From: Sulfitobacter mediterraneus
GTDB lineage: Bacteria > Pseudomonadota > Alphaproteobacteria > Rhodobacterales > Rhodobacteraceae
Direction of reading: 5' to 3'
Length of the DNA stretch: 64,000 bases
Assembly: GCF_016801775.1 (NCBI RefSeq)
Contig: NZ_CP069004.1
Location: 124,001-188,000, forward strand
A model generated the notes under the pieces. The model had not been told where the DNA came from. It saw only the letters and a program-made list of their open reading frames with translations, and did no database searches. Positions within the stretch are counted from its first letter, which is position 1; each line of letters opens with the position of its first letter. The position numbers were made by a program, and so were the translations under genes. Shown one piece after another: positions 7,284-16,454 of the stretch.

Positions 7284-8496
7284 GGTCTGGATCGATTGGA
7301 AGGGGCTGAAACGGGTCGGCACGCTCCACCGCACAGCGGGGCGCGGCCGAGAGCGGGTGTCCTTCAACTATCATGACGATTGGCTTGCTGACGAAAACGC
7401 CTTTGGGCTTTCGCCGGACATGCCTCTCGTCAAAGGGCAATTCGTGCCTGAGGCAGGGCAGGACATGCTCGCACCGCTTGGGGATTCTGCCCCTGACACC
7501 TGGGGCAGAACGGTGATGCGGCGCTATGAGGGGCGCATGGCAGAGGCCGAAGGGCGACGTCCGAGAGTGCTGCAAGAAACCGACTATCTGCTTGGGGTGA
7601 ATGACGAGACCCGTTTGGGTGCGCTGCGCTTCAAGGTTGATGATGACTTTCAAGCGCGCGAAGGCATCGGCGTACCTGCGCTCGTGAGCCTCGGTGATTT
7701 GCTTCATGCGTCTCAGCGCGTTCTGCGCGGGGAAGAGACTGCTGAGGACCTTCAAATGCTGTTTGCTCCGGGAAGTTCCCTCGGGGGTGCTCGCCCGAAG
7801 GCCAGCATCCTCGACCAGCACGGCCGCCTGTCTGTTGCCAAGTTCCCGAAAGAGACGGACACCTATTGCGTGGAACGCTGGGAGGCCATAGCGCTGGAGC
7901 TGGCAAGGCGCGCTGGAATTACAGTCTCGGATCACACGCTTGAGATGGCTGGCAACAAGCCTGTTTTCTTGTCCCATCGGTTTGACCGGAACGATGGCGG
8001 CAGGATCCCGTTCATCTCAGCTATGGCGATGCTGGGCGGCAAGGATGGCGAAAGCTACAGCTATTTGGACCTGGCAGATATCATCACTTCAGAAAGCGTA
8101 ACGCCCGACCAAGACCGCGAGGAACTCTACCGGCGGGTTGCCTTTTCCATTCTCGTGACGAACCTCGATGACCATATGCGCAATCACGGATTTCTGCGTG
8201 GGCGTGGCGGATGGCATCTCTCACCAGCCTACGACATCAATCCTGTGCCGAACCAACCGCGTGTGCTAAAGAGCCATGTCGACGATGACAACCCGGATGC
8301 CAGTATCGCCCTGCACCGCGCGCAACATGACTCCTATCTTCTCGAACGCGGCGAGGCAGATCGCATCATTGCCGAGGTGGCCGAAGCGACTATTGCTTGG
8401 CGTGATGTTGCCCGTGCCTTGGGGGCTCCAGAGCGAGAGATCAGGGAGATGGCAACAGCCTTCGAGCACGAGGAAGCGGATCTGGCGCGCGCGTGA
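7276..8496 (+). CDS. hipA: HipA-type serine/threonine kinase toxin
   Basis: A 406-residue HipA-family kinase. E. coli HipA phosphorylates glutamyl-tRNA synthetase and triggers the stringent response and dormancy; the target here is unknown. Residues to note: the N-subdomain (1-110), GSSLGGARPK (166-175, the phosphate-binding loop), the VAKF lysine at about 189, NLDDHMRNHG (296-305, catalytic Asp) and SPAYDINP (316-323, metal-binding Asp). All catalytic positions look intact and the length is near family size (about 410-440). Together with hipB it forms a type II toxin-antitoxin pair. Confidence 0.88.
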   Translation: MVEVWIDWKGLKRVGTLHRTAGRGRERVSFNYHDDWLADENAFGLSPDMPLVKGQFVPEAGQDMLAPLGDSAPDTWGRTVMRRYEGRMAEAEGRRPRVLQETDYLLGVNDETRLGALRFKVDDDFQAREGIGVPALVSLGDLLHASQRVLRGEETAEDLQMLFAPGSSLGGARPKASILDQHGRLSVAKFPKETDTYCVERWEAIALELARRAGITVSDHTLEMAGNKPVFLSHRFDRNDGGRIPFISAMAMLGGKDGESYSYLDLADIITSESVTPDQDREELYRRVAFSILVTNLDDHMRNHGFLRGRGGWHLSPAYDINPVPNQPRVLKSHVDDDNPDASIALHRAQHDSYLLERGEADRIIAEVAEATIAWRDVARALGAPEREIREMATAFEHEEADLARA

Positions 8497-8803
8497 ACTG
8501 GGGCCGCTGTTGAATTGGATTGACCGAAAGTCGTTTGGCTGCAGCGAGATTTTGAGGTCCTTGGCCATTCTGATGCGTTACGACGTGGCAGTCGATTTTG
8601 GAGTGCCGAACTCAGATCCTCAACGCCGTGTTTCTGATTGCTGAACATAAGCGGGCAGCCGTAGCAGGCGCGGTGCAAGCCCCGCTTCAACAAGAAAATT
8701 CCCCTGCGCCAGCGCATTCCTCGCGAGACAAGTTTCTCGCTGACAGCCCCTTGGTGCCAGCTTTGGTCATGTTCATCGAAACACTCAAAGCGAGGATCAA
8801 AAG
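8497..8803. other. 307-bp gap after hipA with one small hairpin
   Basis: No convincing gene. GCGAGA (8723-8728) and TCTCGC (8735-8740) form a small hairpin about 65 bases before the next start codon, perhaps in the 5' leader of the 65-residue protein gene. No clear terminator for hipA and no clear promoter were seen. Confidence 0.4.
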
Positions 8804-9001
8804 ATGGCTACTCAAACTCTGAAACTGAACGTCAAATCCGGCGAAAAAGACGGCAAGAACTTCTGGGACCGCTGCGGCGTGCTCTTCGTGAACACCGACG
8901 ACAGTGGCAACATCACGTCGATCAACGTCAAACACAGCATGTTTCCCGACGTCGAAATGGTCGCCTTCCCACGTCGCGACGAAGATCCGGTCACCGAATG
9001 A
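8804..9001 (+). CDS. small conserved-looking protein of unknown function
   Basis: A 65-residue soluble protein (KSGEKDGKNFWDRCGVLFVN, then NITSINVKHSMFPDVEMVAFPRR) with mixed beta-strand character. I do not recognise the family. A purine-rich GAGGATC precedes the ATG, and a very strong terminator follows directly. That isolates it as a single-gene transcription unit, which argues that it is real. It lies between the toxin-antitoxin cluster and the defence island. Confidence 0.6.
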   Translation: MATQTLKLNVKSGEKDGKNFWDRCGVLFVNTDDSGNITSINVKHSMFPDVEMVAFPRRDEDPVTE

Positions 9002-9008
9002 CCTCAAT

Positions 9009-9041
9009 GCCAGGGCGGGGTTCCCGCCCTGGCTTTCTTTT
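9009..9041 (+). terminator. strong rho-independent terminator
   Basis: GCCAGGGCGGG (9009-9019) and CCCGCCCTGGC (9023-9033) form a perfect 11-bp stem with a GTT loop, followed by TTTCTTTT. It ends the unit of the 65-residue protein gene and shields the converging mcrC end. Confidence 0.88.
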
Positions 9042-9264
9042 GGGGCGATAGAGCTAAGCTGTAGTTCGGCTTTCAGGTGAAATTTCGTGGGCATGGCGGA
9101 TTGATTCCGCGGTATTCACTTCGCTATCGGCTGGACTGTGAAGGTGTATTCGCACCCCGTCGCCGGTGCCCTTGGGTTTTGTGTCAAACGCTGTGTTGGA
9201 CACAATAACCTGAAACACGGTGTTTAACACAGTGTCGGCAAACACTTGCGAAAACACAAGGTCT

Positions 9265-10551
9265 CTACGAAATCGCAACAGATGGTGCGGGTGCAATCTG
9301 CTCAAACAAATCTCGCCACTGCTCTGGAGAGCGCCGCTTTGTAATGTCCACGGTCGCAATCGTAAGAGGAATCTCAGAGCCGGTTACAGACCACTGACGC
9401 AAAACGCCTTCCGATTTCCCTAAAGCTGCATGGTGAGGATACAGGAGCACGAGCCTCGGCATTGCTCCATCGGTCGCATAGCTGTGGCCATAGGCGAGCA
9501 TCTGATAGATGTCCGGCTGCGCGACCCCGAGCCTTTGCGTGTCGGTAGGATCGAGTTGCTTCCACTTCGTATCAATGATCACCGGCTCATCAGTATAGTC
9601 GATGACAATATCGGGGATCATTCGGAAAAGTTTATTGCTCAAAGCGTGGTGCTGAAAATGCTGCTTATGAACGATGCCGCGTCCGAGTGTCTGCTGAGCG
9701 CGACGGGCGACGTAGCGTTCAAAAAGATCGTTCATTGGGAACAAGAGGGCCGTCCCAGTCGTGTTTCCCGACGTAGTGTTCTGCCAATCGCCTCTTAAGA
9801 ACAGTCGCGCCAATGGCACCAAGTTGGAGAAAGCCGTAGCACTACGATCATTCTTAATTGGTTCCGCCAGCGGGTTTTGAGAACGACCAACGTCCCTAAA
9901 TACATCTAGTATGATCTGCAGATTTCTTTGGGTCGCCGAACTCCAGCTGATGCCACGCAAACGCAGAGTAGCGGCTTTTAAAAGGCGGTTCATTGGTGTG
10001 TTTTCGGAGAGCTCGTCGAACTCGCAGAAGAGCTTTGTCGGGGCCACGGGCCGCTTGGTGAGTTGTTGCCCAATATTGATTGCCCCACGAACAAAAGGCA
10101 GGTCGTCCTCTTGACCCTTATAGCGCCTCTGGATGCCACCTTTTATCGCTTTTGTCAGCCTGCGGGCAAAGAGCGCGATGAGAAGTTCAAGTAAGTCTCG
10201 CCGCTGAGTTTGAAGTTGAGCCAATTCGCCATCTGAGACCCGAAGATCATTTGCAACAGAGAGCATTCGGACAAGCGCTAATCGGCTCTCTGACTCTGTG
10301 CTGTTAATCTTCGGAAGTATTTCCAAAGATCGGCCTTTGTAGCTCAGAACACCGCAGACTTGGCCCGCTTTGAGACCTCCAACAACACGGTTGAGCACAG
10401 CCCCTTGTGGCAATCGCAGCTCCCGGGCGGCCCGCTCACCCGCTTTGAAGAATGCCTCAGCCTCGTTCTGATGAATTCCATTCTCACCGATTGGGAATAC
10501 ACCCCACTCGCGCTCGATCAAAACCGATTGGTGATTAGCGAGTTTGGCCAT
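9265..10551 (-). CDS. mcrC: McrC-type restriction endonuclease subunit
   Basis: McrC supplies the nuclease activity of the McrBC type IV restriction system, which cleaves modified DNA when joined to the GTP-driven McrB ring. This 428-residue protein has the beta-rich N-terminal domain (IEREWGVFPIGENG, then LSYKGRSLEILPKI) and a C-terminal PD-(D/E)XK nuclease fold with MIPDIVIDYTDEPVIIDTKW, which gives the Asp and DTK catalytic residues. It follows mcrB with a gap of only 6 bases. It is the last gene of the minus-strand defence cluster. Confidence 0.88.
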   Translation of the reverse strand: MAKLANHQSVLIEREWGVFPIGENGIHQNEAEAFFKAGERAARELRLPQGAVLNRVVGGLKAGQVCGVLSYKGRSLEILPKINSTESESRLALVRMLSVANDLRVSDGELAQLQTQRRDLLELLIALFARRLTKAIKGGIQRRYKGQEDDLPFVRGAINIGQQLTKRPVAPTKLFCEFDELSENTPMNRLLKAATLRLRGISWSSATQRNLQIILDVFRDVGRSQNPLAEPIKNDRSATAFSNLVPLARLFLRGDWQNTTSGNTTGTALLFPMNDLFERYVARRAQQTLGRGIVHKQHFQHHALSNKLFRMIPDIVIDYTDEPVIIDTKWKQLDPTDTQRLGVAQPDIYQMLAYGHSYATDGAMPRLVLLYPHHAALGKSEGVLRQWSVTGSEIPLTIATVDITKRRSPEQWRDLFEQIAPAPSVAIS

Positions 10552-10557
10552 TTAGGG

Positions 10558-12972
10558 TTAGCCCGACTGCTTCTGCTGAACGGACCCGATCAATTCATCG
10601 TATGCGTCACGACCGTACTGTCCGAGCTCAAGATAATTGTCTACGTATCTGTACCTTTCGTCTTCGTACGCTTCATCCACACCGGGTGGGGCCGTTAGCC
10701 GCTCTCTGCGCAGGAATGCATTTCCACCACCGAGTATGGCCCGAACGCGGCTAAGATCTTCGTGGAAATACTCCTTCAGAAGCGGAATGATCTTGTTGGC
10801 GATGACCTCATCCAGCTGCTCCAAGTTTTCAACGCTCGTGAAGTATGCATGACCGATCAGGTGATCTGCGCCGAGATACCATTCAAGTCGCTTGTTGATC
10901 GCCTCGAGAACACTGTCCAAACCGATACCCTCAAGGACGATATCGCTCAGGAGTTCGGGGCGAGGAGGAATTTCTTCGAAACGAAACCGCCTACGAAGTG
11001 CTGTATCGAGAAGCGCAATTGAGCGGTCTGCCGTATTCATTGTGCCGACGATGTGAAGATTTTCTGGGAGCGCAAAGCGGTCCCCTGAGTAAGGCAGAGT
11101 TACCGTCAATTCATTTAGGGCACCCGCACGCTTGTCTTCTTCAAGCAGAGTGATGAGCTCGCCCAGAACCTTTGAAATATTAGCTCTGTTGATCTCATCT
11201 ATGATTAGAACGTGAGGCGGATGGGGCGCATCCTTCGAGGCAGGCTCTAAATAGGCAAGCAAATTGGGCCAGTTTATCTTATCGTGGAACAGCTGATAGA
11301 TCGACTGTTGCGAGAGGTTACTAGCGTAGATGTCTTCGACCTCTATGCCGTTCTCGTCATCAGCGTGCCAGCGCCATTCAACGCCTCTTCGGTGCGGATG
11401 TCGTGCCTCTGGATCAAAGCTATAAGGCCCGGTAACTACGCCTACTGCACGAACCCTCTTGTTACCCTGACTGGCGATCACAATATCACCCGGTCGCATG
11501 TTGTTGCGAAGCTGGTTAAGCATTTCGATATTGGGGTTCTTGCCAGTCGTTTCGTCCTCGCCCGGCTCCTGTCGCCAACGTTTATACACAGCGTCGTAGG
11601 TGCCGAATTTCGGATCGGACCAGTCGATCATTCCACCGTAGCCTAGAGAGACCAAACCCTTCTCGTAAGCTTCGGTTCGAATTTCTTCGTCTTCTGGACT
11701 CCACGCTCGGCCTAGCGACACTTTGAAAACCCGCCTGTCGGAGTAATCGGCTTGTGAGTTGGCTTTCGCAGGCCTTTGCTTTGCCCGTTCCGCAATGCGC
11801 TTCAGCACACCAGGACGAGCGACCAATCGAAATCCCACTGACTGAACTGCCCCAGGATCGCCCTCGTCGTTGTCAGTCTCCGGACGTAGACCTTCGATGA
11901 ATTCCTCGTAGCTGTAGCTCTGATGGAAGGTGACAAACTCGACACGCCGCTCTCCGTAAAGTTCGTCATATCGTGCCATGATGTCTTCGCGCTTTGCTGG
12001 AGCATGACCGTCGCAGATAAGCACAGCACGCTTTGCCGTCTCATATGTCTTACCTGTGCCTGGTGGGCCGTAGAGAATGGTATTGAGGGATGTTGAAGCC
12101 GAAGGTTCTACGCCTTGGTCATTCTCTTCAATGTCAGCTTTTTTCTTCGGAACAGAAACAACATCGTCAGGCGATGGTTTCCAGCGATCTACGATACCTT
12201 CCAAATAGAAATCGATTGCCTGGCCCTGTTCGGTTTCAAGGCGCTGGCGCAGTTCCTTTAGCGATTGATCGATCTCAACCAGGTCGCGTTTGCGCACTTC
12301 TTTCAGTGGGACTTCCTCAAAGGCAGCGAGGATCGCGTGTTTGTCGCGAACGGTACTGATGCGCTCGAAGTTGTCTGGGAACAAGAGGTTGCACAGGATG
12401 TGCCTGAATTGCCGGTTTTCGCCATCTGGCACCCAGGTAAGCCAAAGCGCGAAGTCCCAAGCCGAAGAGGCGAGTTGCTTTTGCTCTTCGGATTGCTTTG
12501 ACTTGAAATCCCGCAAGGCATTGATCAAAAAAACAAACTCACGCCATCTGTGCGTGTTGTACGCCGTGCCAGTATGGCCTAATCCACCGAGAGGTTCATC
12601 GCGAAGAAGTGCGTGGTCTTCATCCAGCGTATCGCCCGACCATGACCAAATGCGGCGAATGTCTTGCCTTTTTTTCGGCGTTGAAATGCGAGATGCGAAT
12701 AGAAGAATGAGCCAGTGCAACTCCGCCATGAGCTGCTTGCACTGCGGTGAGCCGCCGGAGAGTTGAGCCTCAAGTTTTTCGAAGAAGTCTCCTTCACCGG
12801 CATCAAGGTTTTGAACGAAGCGCTCGTCGAGTTCGTCAAGAAGGTCCTTAGTCCACAGGTGGCTATCGGAGACGAAGACCGAGCCATTCGCTAAGAGGCA
12901 ATTATCGCGCCAATACTCCGCGGCCTCGTAAACGGCGTCTGCGCTGTCTTCGTGTGGGTTAAATCGTGCCAT
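10558..12972 (-). CDS. mcrB: McrB-type AAA+ GTPase with an inserted EVE/PUA-like domain
   Basis: An 804-residue motor subunit of a type IV restriction system. The N-terminal part (1-290) is an unrecognised, probably specificity-giving region. The AAA+ core has Walker A GPPGTGKT (302-309), the McrB hallmark FVTFHQSYSYEEFIEGLRPE (346-365), Walker B VLIIDEINR (588-596), sensor GTMNTADRS (643-651) and arginine finger RRRF (660-663). Between Walker A and Walker B, at about 414-560, sits an extra domain with GDIVIASQGNKRVRAVGVVT (495-514), which resembles EVE/PUA-like readers of modified bases. The modified base recognised is unknown. The ribosome site is weak. Confidence 0.87.
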   Translation of the reverse strand: MARFNPHEDSADAVYEAAEYWRDNCLLANGSVFVSDSHLWTKDLLDELDERFVQNLDAGEGDFFEKLEAQLSGGSPQCKQLMAELHWLILLFASRISTPKKRQDIRRIWSWSGDTLDEDHALLRDEPLGGLGHTGTAYNTHRWREFVFLINALRDFKSKQSEEQKQLASSAWDFALWLTWVPDGENRQFRHILCNLLFPDNFERISTVRDKHAILAAFEEVPLKEVRKRDLVEIDQSLKELRQRLETEQGQAIDFYLEGIVDRWKPSPDDVVSVPKKKADIEENDQGVEPSASTSLNTILYGPPGTGKTYETAKRAVLICDGHAPAKREDIMARYDELYGERRVEFVTFHQSYSYEEFIEGLRPETDNDEGDPGAVQSVGFRLVARPGVLKRIAERAKQRPAKANSQADYSDRRVFKVSLGRAWSPEDEEIRTEAYEKGLVSLGYGGMIDWSDPKFGTYDAVYKRWRQEPGEDETTGKNPNIEMLNQLRNNMRPGDIVIASQGNKRVRAVGVVTGPYSFDPEARHPHRRGVEWRWHADDENGIEVEDIYASNLSQQSIYQLFHDKINWPNLLAYLEPASKDAPHPPHVLIIDEINRANISKVLGELITLLEEDKRAGALNELTVTLPYSGDRFALPENLHIVGTMNTADRSIALLDTALRRRFRFEEIPPRPELLSDIVLEGIGLDSVLEAINKRLEWYLGADHLIGHAYFTSVENLEQLDEVIANKIIPLLKEYFHEDLSRVRAILGGGNAFLRRERLTAPPGVDEAYEDERYRYVDNYLELGQYGRDAYDELIGSVQQKQSG

Positions 12973-13013
12973 GTGCTTTTCACTTCTTATGGATTGATCA
13001 ATAAGCTAAAAAA

Positions 13014-16000
13014 TCAAATTTCATGGATCGTCACTCTGTCTTCGCACACGTCTTTCGCGAGCTCAACGACGTGCTCATGGTGTGTGAAATAAAGCGCCTG
13101 TCCTTGCATCGAAATCTCTCTCAAGAGCCCAAGCGCTGCTGCTGTTCGTGTGTTGTCGAAGGTTTCCATGATGTCATCAGCGACGAATGGGAGCGTGGTG
13201 CCGCTTGCGCTGTACTGGCGATACCCTGCAAGCCGCAGGGCAAGGTAGAGCTGGAACCGTGTGCCCTTTGACATCTCGGCAACTGTAATGGAGCGACCGT
13301 CTCGTTTTCGGAGAGCGAGAAGAACTTCGTGCTGGCCATCGGACTGTGTTCGCAATTCGGAATATTCGCCTGCCGTTAAAGTGCGAAACGCAGCTTCAGT
13401 ATCCGCAAGCATCTTGCTGCGGTGATCGTCTCGGTAGTTTGAGAGGGCTTGCTCGGCTGCAAGAACTCCCAGCCGAAGGCGAAGCACGGCTTTCGCCCGA
13501 TCTTCAAGATCGATCAGCACGGTCTGACGCTTCTCCTCGAGTTGAGCTGGCGCGTTGTCTCCCCCCACTTTTTCAAGCGCGTCTTTTGCCGCGCGCAAAT
13601 CCCCGACCTTTTGAGCATAGTCTGCCTCGGCATCCTCTAGGTCTTTGTCGATCCCTTCACGGCGCGCTTCCAGGTCCAATACGCTCTGATCAGCAATCAG
13701 GCTTTGAGCCTCCGATACATCCCCCACATCTAAGCGCGCCAAAATCCGTGCGCGTAACTCGGCTGCATCTTTTTTTGCGCGATCTGCTTCGAAGGCACTC
13801 TTAAGCGCAGCTAAGAGGTCATCCAGGTTTTCAACGGCATGAACATCTGCAAATGGCTCAGCCATTTGCGCCAAACGTTTGGTGATTGCGTCCAGAGCCG
13901 CCTGAGCTTCTCGTGCTGTTTCTTGCGCCTCCTCGATCTTTGAAGTGAGGTCGTCATAACGTTCTTGAGTTGTTTCTGCTTGATCGAGCCGACGCTTCAG
14001 ACGCTCTGCTAGAACGAGGGGTTTTGCATCTTTGGGTTCGCCTACGGCTTCAGCAAGTTTTTCGATCTCTTCAACGAAGTGCTGATGATCATCCTGCATG
14101 GCTTGGATACGACGCTCCAGCTGGCGCTTGTCTCCGTCTTTCGCAGCCAATCTTCTTAGGGTCGAGACCTTCCAGCGAAACTGCTCCAGGTCTTGTAGGG
14201 CAGGGGGAAGTTCCGCAACTTCGCGATCCCAGCTCGTCGTTATTTCCGATAGCGCCTCGGACAGCTCTGTGACGTCCGTTTCTCTGTTTTGGACGTCCTT
14301 CTGTGCTTTCTCGAGCGCACGCTGGTGGGCCTCGATTTGCGTCTGCGCCTTTGTATTCTGAATGACTTTCGCACGCGCTCGATTGCCAAGTTCCTTAAGA
14401 CCCAGCGCATCATCTGTAATGCCAAGCGCGCTCTTCAGTTTGGCCTCTGCAACAGTAACAGCCTCTCCGGCACCTTCGGCAGCAGCTCTCTTGGCATTTA
14501 CGTCTAACAGGGATTGCTGAGCTACTGAGAGATGTGACTGCCAAGCAGGTAAGTCTCTTGGATCGACACTATCTGGCAGGTGAAGCTTGTCTAACAAGGA
14601 TGCCGTGGCCTCGGCCTCCTCCGTCAGTGCAGCTTCTGCAGCTTCCAAGTGACGTGTTCGGGTTTCTAAGGTGGTCTTGGCTGCGGCTACGTCGACCTCC
14701 AGCTCTTTGAGGCGTGCCAATTTCTCTGCGAAACCAAGTCGAGCCTCTTGGAGAGAATCGTCTTTCGACAAGGCATTCTCAAAAGAGATCGCAGAACTTT
14801 CGCTCAAATCTTTACGGTGCTCCGCCCAAAGATCGTCTCGCTCAGCGCGCGCATGTTTAGCATCATCGTCGACTGTAGCAGCGTCACCTGTTTCAAGTGT
14901 TTGCAGTCTCGCAAACCGTTGATCGTACTCTACCTCCGCTTCTTCCTGCGCGGCCTTTGCTTTGTCGAGCTTGCCGAGAAGGTCATCGTACCTCTCTGCT
15001 GCCCGCTTCGCCTCGCGTTCCGAGAAACTCAGCGAGCCAAGATCGGACAATTTGCCCTGCCACGGAACAAGTTTGGCTAATGCGGCGTTCAGGGTCGTTT
15101 CTGCCGAAGAAAGCTCTCTATTCGCTGTCTCCTGATCTGAAATCAGGCGCTCGGGTTCGATGTCCGCAAGCAGTTGTTCCAGGTTTTCATCGATTAATGC
15201 GGCATCAAGTGTCGGCGCATCCTCTTTTGTGAGGTCTTCCAGGTTCTGCTGGGCAGTAGTGACCTCTTTGTTCGCAGTCGCAAGACTTGCTTGAACATCA
15301 GAATATTGTCCGGCGATGTCTTCAAGCTGGGACAAAAGCACTTCGGAAAGCACGCCCTCGTCTGCGCTTTCAAGTTTTAGTTCCGTGGCAAGATCAGCAA
15401 TCTCTTCTTCTAAACCAGCTTTCTCGGCCACTCGCTTTGGAAGATCCTCTTCCGCAGTCTGGGCGCGGGATTTTGGCGCATCTAAGAGGATCGTCAGCGC
15501 GTCAGCCGCATTCGTGATTGTGTCATCAATCTTAAGGCCATCTCGCTTTTCTTGCTCTGCTTCCAGCCGAAGAGTTGTTTGCCGAAGTTCGGTTTGGGCC
15601 TCGACTTGCTTCAGCTTCAAATCCTGCGCTTCATCCACCCAAGTTACTGGAACGCTGGGGTAGGCCGCCGTATTGGCAAGCGTATCTTCATAATCTCGGA
15701 GGGAACGGATGAGAGGGATGCATTCGATCATCGCCTCTACGCGTTGCTTTTCATTTAGCAGCCCATCCCGTGTTGTTTTGGCCGCTTCCATGAGCTTTTG
15801 CGCACTATCACGCTCATCTTTCAGTCTTCGAAAGCTGCTCGCAGGCACATCAAGTTCTCGGATTTCATCATGCAGTTCCTTAAGAGCGCGTTTTGCGTCA
15901 GCGAGTTCTGTCTTTCTGGCGCGCTTCTTGTAGAAGAGGTCCACTTCGGCCCGGGCCGTCTCAAGAACTGACCCGAGATCAGAAAGCCCGGCAGCAGCCG

Positions 16001-16454
16001 AAAACAGTAGTTCGCCAAGGTTCCCTTGGCTCGCTAGTATATCGTCGCCACCAGCTTCAATAGTCTCGTCGTCTAGTGAGAACATTGCCTGGTATTGATC
16101 GCGATCGATGCCATCGAGCGCATGCAGAAGTACGGCGGGGTTGGCTAAGTCTCCTGAAGGCGTGATCAGATCATTCTTGTTGCGCTTGATCCGAACGAGT
16201 TCAGTCGGTGCTCCTTCGATCTCGAGCACAGCGCCAACCCGCATGTTCTCGTAGTCATGCAGGAAGTTGTATTTGCTCCTCGCGGGGATGCCGAAGAGGA
16301 GGTCGAGATAGCCCTCAAATGATGTCGTCTTGCCTGCTTCGTTTGGTCCAAAAATGATATGCAGGTCTGACTTGCCCTCTTCGCGCGGACCAAAATCGAG
16401 CGAGAAGTCGGTAAAATGACCGAACCGGGTTAAATCGAGCCGACGCAGCCTCAT
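13014..16454 (-). CDS. YhaN/SbcC-like SMC-type ATPase
   Basis: A 1146-residue ABC-type ATPase built like SbcC, Rad50 and YhaN. It has an N-terminal Walker A GPNEAGKTT (36-44), about 900 residues of heptad-rich coiled coil, and a C-terminal signature EMSKGTRFQLYLALRLAG followed by Walker B LPFVADDI near residue 1090. Such proteins pair with a Mre11-like nuclease and process DNA ends or hairpins. Its start overlaps the nuclease gene by 4 bp, so the two are surely translated together. There is no obvious zinc hook (CxxC) in the middle, which favours YhaN over SbcC. Its place between BREX and McrBC suggests a defence role; that is inference. Confidence 0.85.
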   Translation of the reverse strand: MRLRRLDLTRFGHFTDFSLDFGPREEGKSDLHIIFGPNEAGKTTSFEGYLDLLFGIPARSKYNFLHDYENMRVGAVLEIEGAPTELVRIKRNKNDLITPSGDLANPAVLLHALDGIDRDQYQAMFSLDDETIEAGGDDILASQGNLGELLFSAAAGLSDLGSVLETARAEVDLFYKKRARKTELADAKRALKELHDEIRELDVPASSFRRLKDERDSAQKLMEAAKTTRDGLLNEKQRVEAMIECIPLIRSLRDYEDTLANTAAYPSVPVTWVDEAQDLKLKQVEAQTELRQTTLRLEAEQEKRDGLKIDDTITNAADALTILLDAPKSRAQTAEEDLPKRVAEKAGLEEEIADLATELKLESADEGVLSEVLLSQLEDIAGQYSDVQASLATANKEVTTAQQNLEDLTKEDAPTLDAALIDENLEQLLADIEPERLISDQETANRELSSAETTLNAALAKLVPWQGKLSDLGSLSFSEREAKRAAERYDDLLGKLDKAKAAQEEAEVEYDQRFARLQTLETGDAATVDDDAKHARAERDDLWAEHRKDLSESSAISFENALSKDDSLQEARLGFAEKLARLKELEVDVAAAKTTLETRTRHLEAAEAALTEEAEATASLLDKLHLPDSVDPRDLPAWQSHLSVAQQSLLDVNAKRAAAEGAGEAVTVAEAKLKSALGITDDALGLKELGNRARAKVIQNTKAQTQIEAHQRALEKAQKDVQNRETDVTELSEALSEITTSWDREVAELPPALQDLEQFRWKVSTLRRLAAKDGDKRQLERRIQAMQDDHQHFVEEIEKLAEAVGEPKDAKPLVLAERLKRRLDQAETTQERYDDLTSKIEEAQETAREAQAALDAITKRLAQMAEPFADVHAVENLDDLLAALKSAFEADRAKKDAAELRARILARLDVGDVSEAQSLIADQSVLDLEARREGIDKDLEDAEADYAQKVGDLRAAKDALEKVGGDNAPAQLEEKRQTVLIDLEDRAKAVLRLRLGVLAAEQALSNYRDDHRSKMLADTEAAFRTLTAGEYSELRTQSDGQHEVLLALRKRDGRSITVAEMSKGTRFQLYLALRLAGYRQYSASGTTLPFVADDIMETFDNTRTAAALGLLREISMQGQALYFTHHEHVVELAKDVCEDRVTIHEI

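Noticed and set aside
9054..9359. Minus-strand frame overlapping the end of mcrC and the repeat-rich gap
   Set aside because: The protein is a string of low-information residues created by the inverted repeats, and it overlaps mcrC without a ribosome site.
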